From the NCBI RefSeq assembly GCF_035083965.1, contig NC_089730.1, positions 17,529,242 through 17,593,241 of the forward strand: a stretch of 64,000 nt of DNA, in the 5' to 3' direction. Made by a program: the position numbers and the translations under genes. Below are positions 12,656-37,431 of the stretch, piece after piece. The notes below the pieces were generated by a model. It saw only the letters and a program-made list of their open reading frames with translations, was not told where the DNA came from and did not search any database. Within the stretch, counting starts at the first letter, position 1. Every line of letters begins with the position of its first letter. Source of the DNA: Branchiostoma lanceolatum (taxonomy: Eukaryota; Chordata; Leptocardii; Amphioxiformes; Branchiostomatidae).

Positions 12656-12796
12656 GGTTGATACTATTCTCCAAGCAGAGGCTTCGATCGAGAGGGGTAG
12701 TTTTATCCGGGATTTTAACGGAGAGGAACGTTAAAATCCCGGACAAAACTACCCCTCTCGATCGAAGCCTCTGCTTGGAGAATAGTCGATACAACC
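12656..12796. repeat. Large foldback, about 65-bp arms
   Basis: The left arm 12656-12720 is the reverse complement of 12729-12796 apart from a few changes near the outer end, with an 8-base loop. It contains CTACCCCTCTCGATCGAAGC in the right arm. It is a MITE-like element directly abutting the preceding tandem repeat. Confidence 0.85.
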
Positions 12797-13709
12797 AGAG
12801 GCGTTCTGCAGAACGATATTACAACTTTGAAGGACGATGTTACAAACAGAGTCGTCCTGTAGAACTATATATGTATATATACATATATCAAAACCAGAGT
12901 CCTTCCGTGGGACGATATTACAACTAGATTCGTTTTGTAGGACGATGTTTCATCAGTTATGAGTCCTTCTGTAGAACACTACTTACAACTAGACTCGTTG
13001 TGTAGAACGATATTACAACAAGAGTCCTTCTGACAATTCGTCTGATGATTTGCATGATATCTAATATCCAGGCAGCGGTGTGCAAATGTATTTGAGTCAC
13101 GTTAAAATCTGGTTGCAAGATGATCTCGTGGTTAGGGTTGATGACTTAGGTCGAATACCTGGTAGGCCCTTATTTTGTGTCGTTGGTAAATTAAGGCACT
13201 TGATATTTATTTCCTCACTCGACTTTGTGAAAATGAGTACCTAGCTTTGGTAAATGGCGTCCTCACAAATGGGACGTAAAACTGAAGGTACTGGTCCCGG
13301 CGTCCCTTGCACGTCAAAGAACTCACCACACTTATCAAAAGGAGTAGGGGTCTACCTACACCTGTGTGAGGGGTTTAAAATCTACAGCCCTGTGGTCACA
13401 CTTCGGGCAGTAAAATCAAAGTTACCGGTGCCAGCGCTGAATGTAGCCGCTCCAGACCTTTGCGATTCAGCCCCGCCAATTGTAAGTTCCTCACAATTCA
13501 GCCCCTGGCTTCGAAGAAAGAGTAGTCCGCCCACACAACAACGATACATTCTAAAATGCCACTATCTGATTGATGCTCATTGGTCGACCGTAGTTTTTCT
13601 ACCACGCCCTGTGATGCGGGCTTCCAAATATGGTAACAGGGGGGCGAGTCATTTGATGTACATGTACATGTAACAACAGGTATCAACTGGAGCTGAAGCA
13701 TTACGTACA
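12797..13709. other. Upstream region of the cyclase-homologue gene
   Basis: 12797-13030 has several degenerate repeats of a GTCCTTCTGTAGAACGA-like unit with ATATTACAAC. The rest, to the start codon at 13710, shows no exon or clear TATA box. A 139-codon frame at 13254-13673 has no domain features and is taken as chance. Confidence 0.45.
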
Positions 13710-27666
<13,957 letters not shown>

Positions 27667-27763
27667 TACGACGGGACGTCAGGAGAAGGTGCTCTCTGAT
27701 TTCAGGAAAACTTTCAGGGGCACCTGTGCCAAGAGAGTGCATCTCTTGTACAGTGCAGCATTT

Positions 27764-27850
27764 CTTTTTATTGCATACCCAGTAAACCGCCTCATGGCAT
27801 AACAAACCAAGTTTGTACTAAACAGTACAAGCTGCATATCCTGGCAGATT
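27764..27850. repeat. Dispersed repeat copy A
   Basis: Shares GCATACCCAGTAAACCGCCT and the following CATGGCATAACAAACCAAG with 54480-54570 at roughly 80 percent by eye, in the same orientation. Confidence 0.6.
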
Positions 27851-28554
27851 TATTTGATCAACTAGTTACTCAATCTAGGACAAACTTAATGTCTGATATG
27901 ATTTGATAAAATGGATTTCTCCAGCCAGTACGAAACAGACAGTCTTTCTGGCTTTCAGCATAACGAACAAAGGATTGGCAAGAAACAGAATTATGTCAAA
28001 AGAGTGTTTGGTATATCTAAACTAAAATGCCGCCAACGCGCTTAGTCAAAGAAAAACATGTTCATCACAACCCATTGAGTTACAGCCGACATAAAAGAAA
28101 GGAACATAATTAAATCACACAGTCTTAACTGTTAGATGGAATAAATGCCCACCGGCAGTTCATGTTGATGAAAGAAAAACTCATTATCTTGCACAGATTC
28201 CTCGTCTCTAAGCCACACGGAGGCATTCTTTTCATGTATGCACGAATTGTTTATGTTAAACTTACGTGTAATATGTAAGCTGCTGGTATGCACACGAAAT
28301 CCGTAAACAGGTAGAACTGATATCTACCTCGGTCAAAACGGAGGTTTTATTTTCAGTCAGTTGATGTGTTTTCTCTGTGACAGCTGTTTGTCCGTAGTTC
28401 TGCCACTGGCATTTGAATGTACATGAGAATAATAAACAGGAAGGTAGGTCAAAGTTAAAAGAAAGGTCTACAAAATGTTGCAAGAGTCCAGAGCCTTGAT
28501 ATTTGTATTTTTGTTTCTTTGTGAGTGTGGCCGCAGTTGCGCATTGTTTCGAGT

Positions 28555-28655
28555 ACTAGGCACGTCGGGGACACTAACAGGAAGTTATGGTTCAAAGTTG
28601 CAAGAAAGGTCCCGGAAAGATGCCAAGAAGTTGAGTTAGCCCCAGTCCAGAGATT
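28555..28655. repeat. Dispersed repeat copy 2
   Basis: Partner of the copy at 7240-7345. It lies about 0.9 kb past the stop codon of the cyclase-homologue gene, so it may be in the 3' UTR or just beyond it. Confidence 0.55.
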
Positions 28656-31600
28656 TTCCCACTGTGTGGCAGAAACTAGAATTGACCCAGGTCCAGGATA
28701 AGGGTCTCAGTGTTTGTTTTCTCTGAATGTATTAACAAGACAATGCCAAAAACTCATTTCACGGAGGCTAGTGGCCTCCGAAGTCTTCGATATTGTCTGT
28801 AATTACATCGATATGTTCTTTCCAGTACGTATGAGGACCAGTATGTAGATTTTGTGAACTCTGTGAATCTCTATCCACCGTATATATATATTTATATATA
28901 TTTGAGTAAGAATATACTCATCAGCAGTTTGTTAGGCTAGACCATGTAAAGGTAAACATTGTGTATTTCCTTGCAAAAGTTATCATTCTAGCTATAAATC
29001 ACAAATGATAAAAGTGTGAGCAGGACTTAAGCTGCCAGGATTTTTAGCCAAGTAAAAATTAAAAAAAAAAAATTTTGACTCCTAACCTCACTCCCGAAAC
29101 CCGAGAAACAACCGGCGGCCCTAACTCCCCTAACTTCCGGGCTTCGAGCGCTACACGCACGCAAAGCTGTTTTCTTCTTGGGAATACTCTATCCCGGTTA
29201 TAACCGGGTGCAGCACATAGGGCATGTTTCTCTATCCCTGTTTAAACCGGGACTGGCAGCTTAAGGGTTAAATGTACGAGACAACTTGAAATCCGACTGC
29301 TTATTCCGTGAAAACGTAAGATGTACACATCGCACGAACTACTTTTAATAAAATGTAAAAAAAATCAAACAGACAAAACATCGACAGTCGAAGTGGTATC
29401 ATTTCTGTGGACAAAATGAAATGAAACAAATCAGCTTAAGCTGTAAGATTTGTCGTATTGTTTTATCATCTTTCTATGTAAGGGAAATACAGCAACCGTT
29501 ATGACTGTCGTTAAGTGTGCAATATGGTCATATGTAATTTAAATTGAATTTGATGTATGGTATTTAGGGATTTGCAACAGAAGTTTTAGTGGTACACTGC
29601 GTTTGTAATTTTGCATCTGTGTATCAAGAAGAAATGCGACCATGTTTATATTGTCCTCATGCTATTTAAGTGCTGCAAGTTTTGTTATGAAGGTACGAGT
29701 GAAATTGCCATATATAGAAGACCCAGTAAATTGGCATCCTACTACAATGCACGAATACAAGCATCTATATTCGTCACAATAAAGGATTGTATTTTCAAAT
29801 GTATATCCTGGTGTTTGTGATTTTCATCAAAAATTTACGCTCTTCTTCAAACAGAACAGGATCTGATATTTTCTACAAGTTAGAACTACAACAGTGCTTC
29901 CATATACGCGGCAGTGGGCCGACAGTGTACTCTATAATACTGCCGGTCCCGATATGACTTTGATTTCCCTCGCATTGAAGTCATTCTGATTGTAGTAAAG
30001 CAATAAGTATCATATCAGGTTCATTTTTGTATGAAATGCATAATGGGAAAGTAGTCTACAAAAACGTTTAATGATCACATTACGTAATGGGTTATGAATC
30101 ATCCCTCTATCCTAGCGGCTGTAGAAGAGAAACGTCACTCAGGTGGAAACCAGTACGTAGCTTCGGTTTGGGACGTGCCCGGGAAAGGACGGTAAAGGAA
30201 TAATAAATGTGTTTTTGTAAGAAGTTCAGACATTAGAATTGCCATTTACGTTACGTCTAGGGGAACTTCTCTATGCTTCAATAAATCAAATTGCCGGTGC
30301 CTCTGTTGAGAAAGGAGCACAATTAGACCTCATTGCCCAATAGGTATATATAAAAGTATCGGATTGCTACGCTAAGTCAAACAAAATCGCAATCGTTCCT
30401 TTCATAGTCATGGGTGTGTAAAATGGCGACTAAGACTCAGTGTTTGGTTGCATATTTGGGACCTACACACTCAATCTTTCGCATGTCAAATACACACACA
30501 CAGAGACACACATACATACTGATACATACACAAGTTCACGCGCATGTACATATATATGCTTTGTGACTAATACTACTACCTAATAATACTACTGCTTTGT
30601 GACTAATACAGACTCATACAAAGAAGTAGCTCATCTCTTATCCTTCAATATAGCAATGTAAACTCTTTTTGTCGTATGAAACCACCAGTGACGCTGGGTA
30701 GTAATTTCAAAGACATAACACTATTACCGTGTCCTAATGAACCTCGATACTTCAGGATAACATTTTGTTTATTTTCATTTCATTAAAAGTCGTAAGATTT
30801 GACCCAATTATGTTATCGTTTTTTTACAAGATACTCGTCAAAGGCAGAAAATTAAAGGAAACATAAATGGGTCATACGGATACTATAACATTAATGTCTC
30901 TATATACGCTAGTATCCGCAAGGCGTTTTGTGGTGGATGTTCTCAACGTCTCTATGTTTCATATTCTCATCTATCGCGTAGTCTAACTGTTTTTTTTTTC
31001 CATTGGGGCACCATTTAGTTTTCTCCATCCTTCTCGGTTCTCTGTCTTTCTTTTTCTGTTAGTGTTTTACGTAGTGACTAGTGCCATGCCCGTCCATTCT
31101 CCCATCTTTTCCGTTGCCTCTTCCCTTCTTTCGTCTTCCCCGGAAAACTCCAGATCGCCAGCAGTGGAGAACCTTTACTCAACGGTATGCTGCCCCTACG
31201 GCTGACTACGGCTTTACGAGAAAAACATAGATGTGGAGAATAAAGTGGTATCCCTTTTATGATATCTGTTTGATATCCGCTCGCTTAATAAGCAAATGCT
31301 CATATTAAACATTATTATATTCTTTAATCTCTGTAGCGCAAATGAACATTTCTCTTAACGAAATTCGTCGATCCATAGAAAGATACAAGTAAGTCATAGT
31401 TATACGATTGTCATTAATAACAAACGATTTCCTCTCTTGTCTGTCCCATATATGAATGAATGAATGAATGAAATGTATTGCTCAACAATCGTACCTGGTA
31501 CAATGTATGGCATTGGATTGACAATAATACTAAAATATGAACACCCTAAATGGCCATTACAGCATGGTTATAATACGGATGTACTAATTAGTGATTTTCG

Positions 31601-32434
31601 TCACGTTAGTCTTAGATATCATAAACATCATATAAGATCAATTTTAATATCCCTGAAAGAGGTTTAGACTTTTGTTATAGTTGCAGTACGAAGAATGTAC
31701 CGCTCTTCAACGCAAGAAAATCATTATTGTATAGCACATCGATTAAAGTAATTTCGTGCCTAACATATAATGTATATGCATACATGGTCTTTCACCTCAC
31801 CTTGCTTATTCCTGTGTATTTCTTTAAAATGTCTATATGCTGAATAAATAAATTAACAATTATTACAAAGTCATAGACTCTGACAGTCACTATACTCTAA
31901 CTAACATAGTATATGGATTGTTTATAATTTTATTCCTTAACATGACTTTATGCAAAACTGATAATCTCACTTTGTTTCTATTTTTCCATGCTATGCCTAC
32001 TTACTCTTTAAACACGTTTCCGGCCAATAATCTTTCTTCTTAAGTACCTTCTTTCTATTAGACAATTACGCCTTTCCAATATCACCCTATTGAAAGTAGT
32101 ACATACAGTAGCCCGCAAGAATAGTATAATAGTTTTCTTTTGAATGTAGTTTTGTTGTCGTTTGCTCTAAGCACTTTTTGTTCGACAGTTTGTCAATATT
32201 TGTATACTCCATATTAAAATGTGCTCTCACGAAAACATTTTATCATGTTTCTCATCAACACCAAAATTGACAAGGAAAAAGTTCAAATTCAAGGCGTGTG
32301 ACTGGAATAGTGACCTTGAAATCAAGCACATAAGGCACTCAGACGAAAGTCAAGGTCAATAATGGGCCCAATTTTTGATACCCCAGTGGAACATCCAGTC
32401 TTGTAACTTTGGTCTTGCACACATTATGATCTTT

Positions 32435-34318
32435 CTAATGATGAAGGTTCCGATACAGATGGCTCGTACTTGCGCCAGGATATCCCGCGGCCCCGTGTCT
32501 CTTTTGCAGTCGTTGATCGCGAACACGCGTACGGCTACCACCTTCTACATCTGTTCCACCATCTTGACCCCCGTGGGTTGCTGCATGCATTGGATTCGTC
32601 TGGTTCTGGTAGATATGAGCTTTCGGTAGGGAAAGGCCGACGTTCTCATACTCATCTTCATCTGTTTCACCATTTGCTTGACACCCATGGGCTACTGCAC
32701 GCACGGGCTTCGTTCGGTTCTGGTAGATATGAGCTTTCGGCTGAGGACGGCCGACGTTTTCATACTCATCTTCATTTGTTCCACCATCTTGACCCCCATG
32801 GGCTACTGCATGCACTGGCTTCGTCCGGATCCGGTTCTGGTAAACATGAGCTCTCGGCTGAGGACGGCCGACGTTCTCATACTCATCTTCTCCACCATCT
32901 TGAGCCCCCTGTGTCACGCGCTCTCTGGGTCTGTTCTGGTAGACAGGAGCTCTTGGCTGAGGAACGCTGACGTCTTCATACTCATCTGCATCTTGTTGAA
33001 ATGCAGGATTCGGATGTTCTGTTCCTCGGTTTACATTTTGGTTTTCGGGTTGGGCCTCTTCGGAGGCCTGCCCCCGTTTACGGACGAACAAGATAAGACC
33101 AATGATGGCACATAAAAGAATACCACCGATGAAGGAACCTACGGCTGCTCCTATCATAGTTGTAGAGCTGTGTGTAGAATCTCCTTTGTTGCCAGAAACA
33201 ACCAGGTGAGATGGTGTTCCTGTATTTGAAGGGGGTGTTCCTGTATTTGAAGGGGGTGTTCCTGTATTTGAAGGGGGTGTTCCTGTATTTGAAGGGTGTG
33301 TTCCTGTACTTGAAGGGGGTGCCCCTGTATTTGAAGGGGGTGTTTCTGTTTCGGTCGGAACCACGAAAAGGGAGAAAGACCTCAAGTCATCCCCAGCAAC
33401 GTTTGATGCATGGCATGTGTAATGTCCCTGTTCAACAATCTGTACATGTGTGATGGTCAGGGTGGACTCTGCACTGTTGTAGCCTAGGTTGCTCGTGCTG
33501 ACCTCGTAATGTGTCCTGTCTGTTGGTGCTCTGCTAGGTGGAACCGGTGACCATGACCATGTCAGTGTGGGTCGGTTGAAGCCTGTAGCATTACAGTACA
33601 GGGTCACTGTCTCTCCTACTCTAGCCAGGTGCACTTTGGGACCGATGTTGTTGATAGTTGGACTAGAGCAGTTCAGGTTGTCTCTGGTAAGGGAGCTTAA
33701 TCTTATATTATCTAAGGCAGGTGGCGACCGGCAGGTGATTCTATAGTTCCAGTTTGAACAATCTAGGATTTCCCTCATACGGCAGTCACAGGACCAGGGA
33801 TTGTTATACAGATACAAGTAAAAATCATCACTGTTTGAGGCCTCATTACAAAGAGTGGAAGGAAGAGTCTCTAAATGATTGTCATTTAAGCGCAAAAGAC
33901 GATTTACATGTAGGTGTTGGAAACTTCCTGGTTCTACAACACTTATGTGGTTGTGATCAAGGTACAGCCTTTGGACATTCCGTACACCAGAAAATGTGTG
34001 TGATGTGATTGTACCTATCTCATTGTAATCAATGTAAAGCCTTGTTAAATTTTGTAGGTGTTGAAGTTTAGTATTTTCAATTGCTACTATGTGATTGTGC
34101 CGAAGTGTTAGAGATGTTGTAGATGCCGGAATGTCATCAGGAACTACGGCTAGGTTTTTGCCATCACAGTTTACTGTTGTACCGCTACATCTGCAGACTC
34201 CTGGTCCATCCGGGGAGGTGCAGGCTTGTAACGCTGCAGTCAGCCTCACCAGGGTGATACAGACGGCTAGGATGGCTGTGCTGCAGCCCATCTTTGGCCT
34301 TCGTCCTGCGTAAGTCAT
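32435..34318 (-). CDS. LRR-Ig transmembrane receptor with YxN docking array (single exon)
   Basis: A 627-codon uninterrupted frame, paralogous to the receptor at 491-2932. The signal peptide follows Met10 (34289-34291), which is the likely start. The LRR N-cap (33-62) is followed by only about three or four repeats, then an LRR C-cap (NPWSCDC from 173) and one Ig domain (220-320, Cys242 and Cys302). A Thr/Pro stalk of 7-residue TPPSNTG-like units (325-370) leads to a membrane helix (about 389-412). The tail has about 39-residue imperfect repeats, each pairing YENV/YEDV with YQNR/YQNQ (Tyr447/460, 480/493, 519/532, 557/570), and ends in YRNL (Tyr622). Eight of these tyrosines fit pYxN, the established Grb2 SH2 preference. 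The ectodomain is shorter than its paralogue, apparently by loss of internal LRRs. Function as a surface receptor recruiting adaptor proteins is inferred. Confidence 0.9.
   Translation of the reverse strand: MTYAGRRPKMGCSTAILAVCITLVRLTAALQACTSPDGPGVCRCSGTTVNCDGKNLAVVPDDIPASTTSLTLRHNHIVAIENTKLQHLQNLTRLYIDYNEIGTITSHTFSGVRNVQRLYLDHNHISVVEPGSFQHLHVNRLLRLNDNHLETLPSTLCNEASNSDDFYLYLYNNPWSCDCRMREILDCSNWNYRITCRSPPALDNIRLSSLTRDNLNCSSPTINNIGPKVHLARVGETVTLYCNATGFNRPTLTWSWSPVPPSRAPTDRTHYEVSTSNLGYNSAESTLTITHVQIVEQGHYTCHASNVAGDDLRSFSLFVVPTETETPPSNTGAPPSSTGTHPSNTGTPPSNTGTPPSNTGTPPSNTGTPSHLVVSGNKGDSTHSSTTMIGAAVGSFIGGILLCAIIGLILFVRKRGQASEEAQPENQNVNRGTEHPNPAFQQDADEYEDVSVPQPRAPVYQNRPRERVTQGAQDGGEDEYENVGRPQPRAHVYQNRIRTKPVHAVAHGGQDGGTNEDEYENVGRPQPKAHIYQNRTKPVRAVAHGCQANGETDEDEYENVGLSLPKAHIYQNQTNPMHAATHGGQDGGTDVEGGSRTRVRDQRLQKRHGAAGYPGASTSHLYRNLHH
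32600..32985. repeat. About 117-bp coding repeats in the YxN tail
   Basis: Four imperfect units each encode a YENV...YQN pair of the second LRR-Ig receptor tail. The first unit is shorter and the last is the most diverged. Confidence 0.85.
33212..33346. repeat. 21-bp coding minisatellite in the LRR-Ig stalk
   Basis: About six copies of a TGTTCCTGTATTTGAAGGG-type unit encode the TPPSNTG stalk repeats of the second LRR-Ig receptor. Copies differ by single bases, so length variation between alleles is likely. Confidence 0.9.
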
Positions 34319-37300
34319 TACAAGTAAACATTGTTACATTTGTTGCTTATTAGTTAATCATGTTAGCCGAATCTTACAAAAGACTGTCAGTCCTAGGGAT
34401 TTATGTAAAGGCATTTACTTAACCAAACAGTTACTGAAAAACTACATAATACACAATTAATGTGTTGTAAAAATTCAAAATCGTAAAACAGCAGATATTC
34501 AGTATACTTGCGAAAACAATTATTATAAGGCAACAATCAAGTTGTAAGTTATAAAGTTTTTTTTTGAACATAGAAATTGCTATTTCCACAAAATCAAATG
34601 TTGCATTCGCATTGTTAAGTAATTAGCTATAACGTTACACATATGTTTTGAATGCAAATGACAATTATGTGCATGAACTTGGTTTATTTACCTTCCTTAT
34701 CAGCATAGTTAGTGGACACAAACACGGCGTACTTATGCAAAATAAGATCAGTAAAAAATCTGTGCGATGTTAGGGCGCGTGCCATGTTAGGGCGCCCCCC
34801 GTTACATTGACGAAATGATTGGAAATTTATCGGTGTGCAATGTTGGGGTAAATGTCATTCTTGATGACGACAATGTGCTTTTTTCTGCTGTAGTCATGCA
34901 AATCAAACATTTTAAAGAGAATATCAACTAACCGTCTTATGGTGGACGAATCGAAGACCTTGAATGTGGACGCTGTCCAGGCCAGCAGAGAAATTACAGT
35001 ACTTCAAGAGGCGTTTTGCCGAAAAAACTCGCCAACCTGTAAGTTTGACAAATACATGTTATCACATCAAGTGTACGTGTACGAAGCTAGCAAGAGTTTG
35101 TATTAAAAAAGGTTGCGATATTTGGAATATGGTTTTGACACCCTAAAATCTAGGAAACAAACTTTTGTTATAAAGTTCTAATTACGCTAGTATTGTGTGC
35201 GACAACTGGAGTGGAAAAATGAACAGTTTAGTACAAATGTAGTTGGTAAATGCTCAAAATGAAATGACAACCGAGAGGACTTACAAGAGAGTAAACGTGG
35301 CTTCTGGCGACTGTCCCAAAACCTTTTAGAGGGAAATAGGCCACTTCCTGTTAAGGAAGACAAGTTGTAACGTCCTATATGAGCTTTGAATTACACAGTG
35401 ATTTCTTAAGTTGGTCTATCTACTGCTATGCCAAAGTGCACCTCTTATGTATCTAACTGGCAATCTTGGAATATTTACGGACGTTTTTTGCGGCCGAGTC
35501 CTTCTCCAAGACGTGATCACAAACATACGTTCTGTCTTAACTTTCTTTAACCTGCAAAAAAAACATTCTCCACCTTCCACCTACTGTGAAATCAAGGTCC
35601 AGCGAACTTAATCAGTTTAGAGAAATTCCTCAGGTGTGCGTTTCATGTGCCTTAGGCGACACTGACTTGATTTTAAAGATGGCGCCCTCTCGACAACTTA
35701 AGTCTTGAAACAAGCAATTTGGAACAAGCTAACTTCTACAATTTAATGCAAATTAATTAAAACACATTGTGAAATAACTATGGAGCAAAATTAAAAAAAA
35801 ACTGAGAGGCAACACTTCTTAATTCATACTATGTTTAGGCATAAAGAATATAGTCCATGTTGTATGCTTCAACTCCTTCCCCTCCCCCTGTGGTCTTTCA
35901 GTTCTTCTTTTCTGACATTGTTCCCTTGCAACGTACTTACAACGTTTTGCAATCGAGTTGTAATTACTCATGCATTGCCTGCCGACAACTGGAGTGAAAA
36001 AATGTTTATGTGTATAAATGCGAGTTTGTAGAACTAATGGAAAAGACAGGGGTACTTCCAACGCACATGTTATTATGGATTGTGACAATATACCGCCATA
36101 ATACTTTACAATAAAGATTTGGAATAGACATTTTTTCACGCTTGTATTATCTTTATTGCTGAGTAGTAAGTATGTACTGTGTATTCAAGACCATTGCTTT
36201 CCTAATGTAGACTACATACAATCATACAAAACCTTTAAGAAATGTCTGCACAGTCTGTTGAAATCAGGAAGCAATTACGCTTGTGTGTTTGTGCGGTCAT
36301 CCAAAGTTCAATACGGACATCCTTGAGTGAACACCGTAAATATTTATCATCGCTTACGGAAAGATACAGAGAAAACTACGGTATGTGGAGTCAAATATAA
36401 CTACCAAAAGATTTAATTTAGCTGTTCTGTTTTCTTTAACGCTGTAAATATTTCAAGATACTCAAACAAATCTTAAATTTCAAAGTTACCCACGTAGTGT
36501 GTAGAATGAACTTTTAGCATTGAAACACGGTCTTCGGCACGTAAATTGTTATTTAGCCAACTAAGTTAGGAGTGAAATAGTAATTATGTCTCGAAGATCT
36601 ACAAGTCGTACTGTGAATTAACAGCCCTACCTTCAACTCTCCAAGACCGCGCAGACTTCTTGTGTCACATCCAAATCACACGTAATTAGAAACCGGTCTA
36701 TCTGCAATCTGCCAACTTTATATGACCTCTAAACCACAGCAGTGTCAGAGTGCACTCTAGTAGGGATCTTACTTAGTTAGGGTGTACATTTGCTGTGACT
36801 TCCAAAATCAAACAAACCGTGAGACGTAGAGTGTCCTTTTTTTGACTACCATTATTATATCAATTTGACTAATTCTCTGGCCTTTCTAGAGTTATTATCT
36901 TGTGAAAAGTTCAACTACATCCCCCCCCCCCGGCTTGTGTGACAAATCTGTATGGCTATCGTGTGCAGGAGCTATCTGCCACCTAAAAATCTTGTTAATA
37001 GCACTTCCAGAACATGAGATATCAAAACCAATAGTTCATATCATGTTTTAGTAACTGTATACTAGTATTACTTTATGGCATGATACATGTAACATTATGT
37101 AACGTTATGTTATATATTGTTAACTTATGCTATATTATGTTATCCAATGTTTTATTATGATATATTATGTTATTTTTATGCTATATTAATATCATATATG
37201 ATATAATATGATATTATCTTATGTCATATTATATCGTTTAGTTTAGTTTTGAAAATCAAACCTAGATTTTCATTATATCAGACGACCTTAATTACAAACG

Positions 37301-37431
37301 CATAATCCATGTCATTGTTTCTCTGTGTATTACATAGCTTCATTGTAATTTTTCTGCCTTGCTTTGGAGCAGTTTGCCGCTGTTGCGGGGTCATGTTATC
37401 AAGTTTCTGTTGTGTGCTAATCATTATTTTT
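34319..37431. other. Intergenic, no gene seen
   Basis: It lies between two minus-strand genes, so it holds the upstream region of the second LRR-Ig gene and the 3' flank of the FAXDC2-like gene. A poly-C run near 36922 and an AT-rich TATGTTATATTATG-type low-complexity block (37085-37240) are the only structures. TTTATT near 37151 could serve as a minus-strand AATAAA. Confidence 0.5.
37085..37240. repeat. AT-rich low-complexity repeat
   Basis: Degenerate reiterations of TTATGTTATAT and ATGATATAAT just past the FAXDC2-like stop codon. Confidence 0.8.

Larger units (their letters stand above)
27667..32434. other. 3' UTR and intergenic, no gene seen
   Basis: The first part is probably 3' UTR of the cyclase-homologue gene, with AATAAA at 28140 and 28431. 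Dispersed repeats lie at 27764-27850 and 28555-28655. A perfect palindrome CCCGGTTATAACCGGG lies at 29193-29208. From 29.2 kb to 32.4 kb only AT-rich sequence and a short (GAAT)n run near 31455 were seen. Confidence 0.5.

Noticed and set aside
13254-13673. 139-codon plus-strand frame upstream of the cyclase homologue
   Set aside because: No domain, signal peptide or splice logic, and it does not join exon 1 in frame.
32470-33453. Plus-strand frames opposite the second LRR-Ig gene
   Set aside because: Shadows of the repeated minus-strand coding sequence (tail and stalk repeats).
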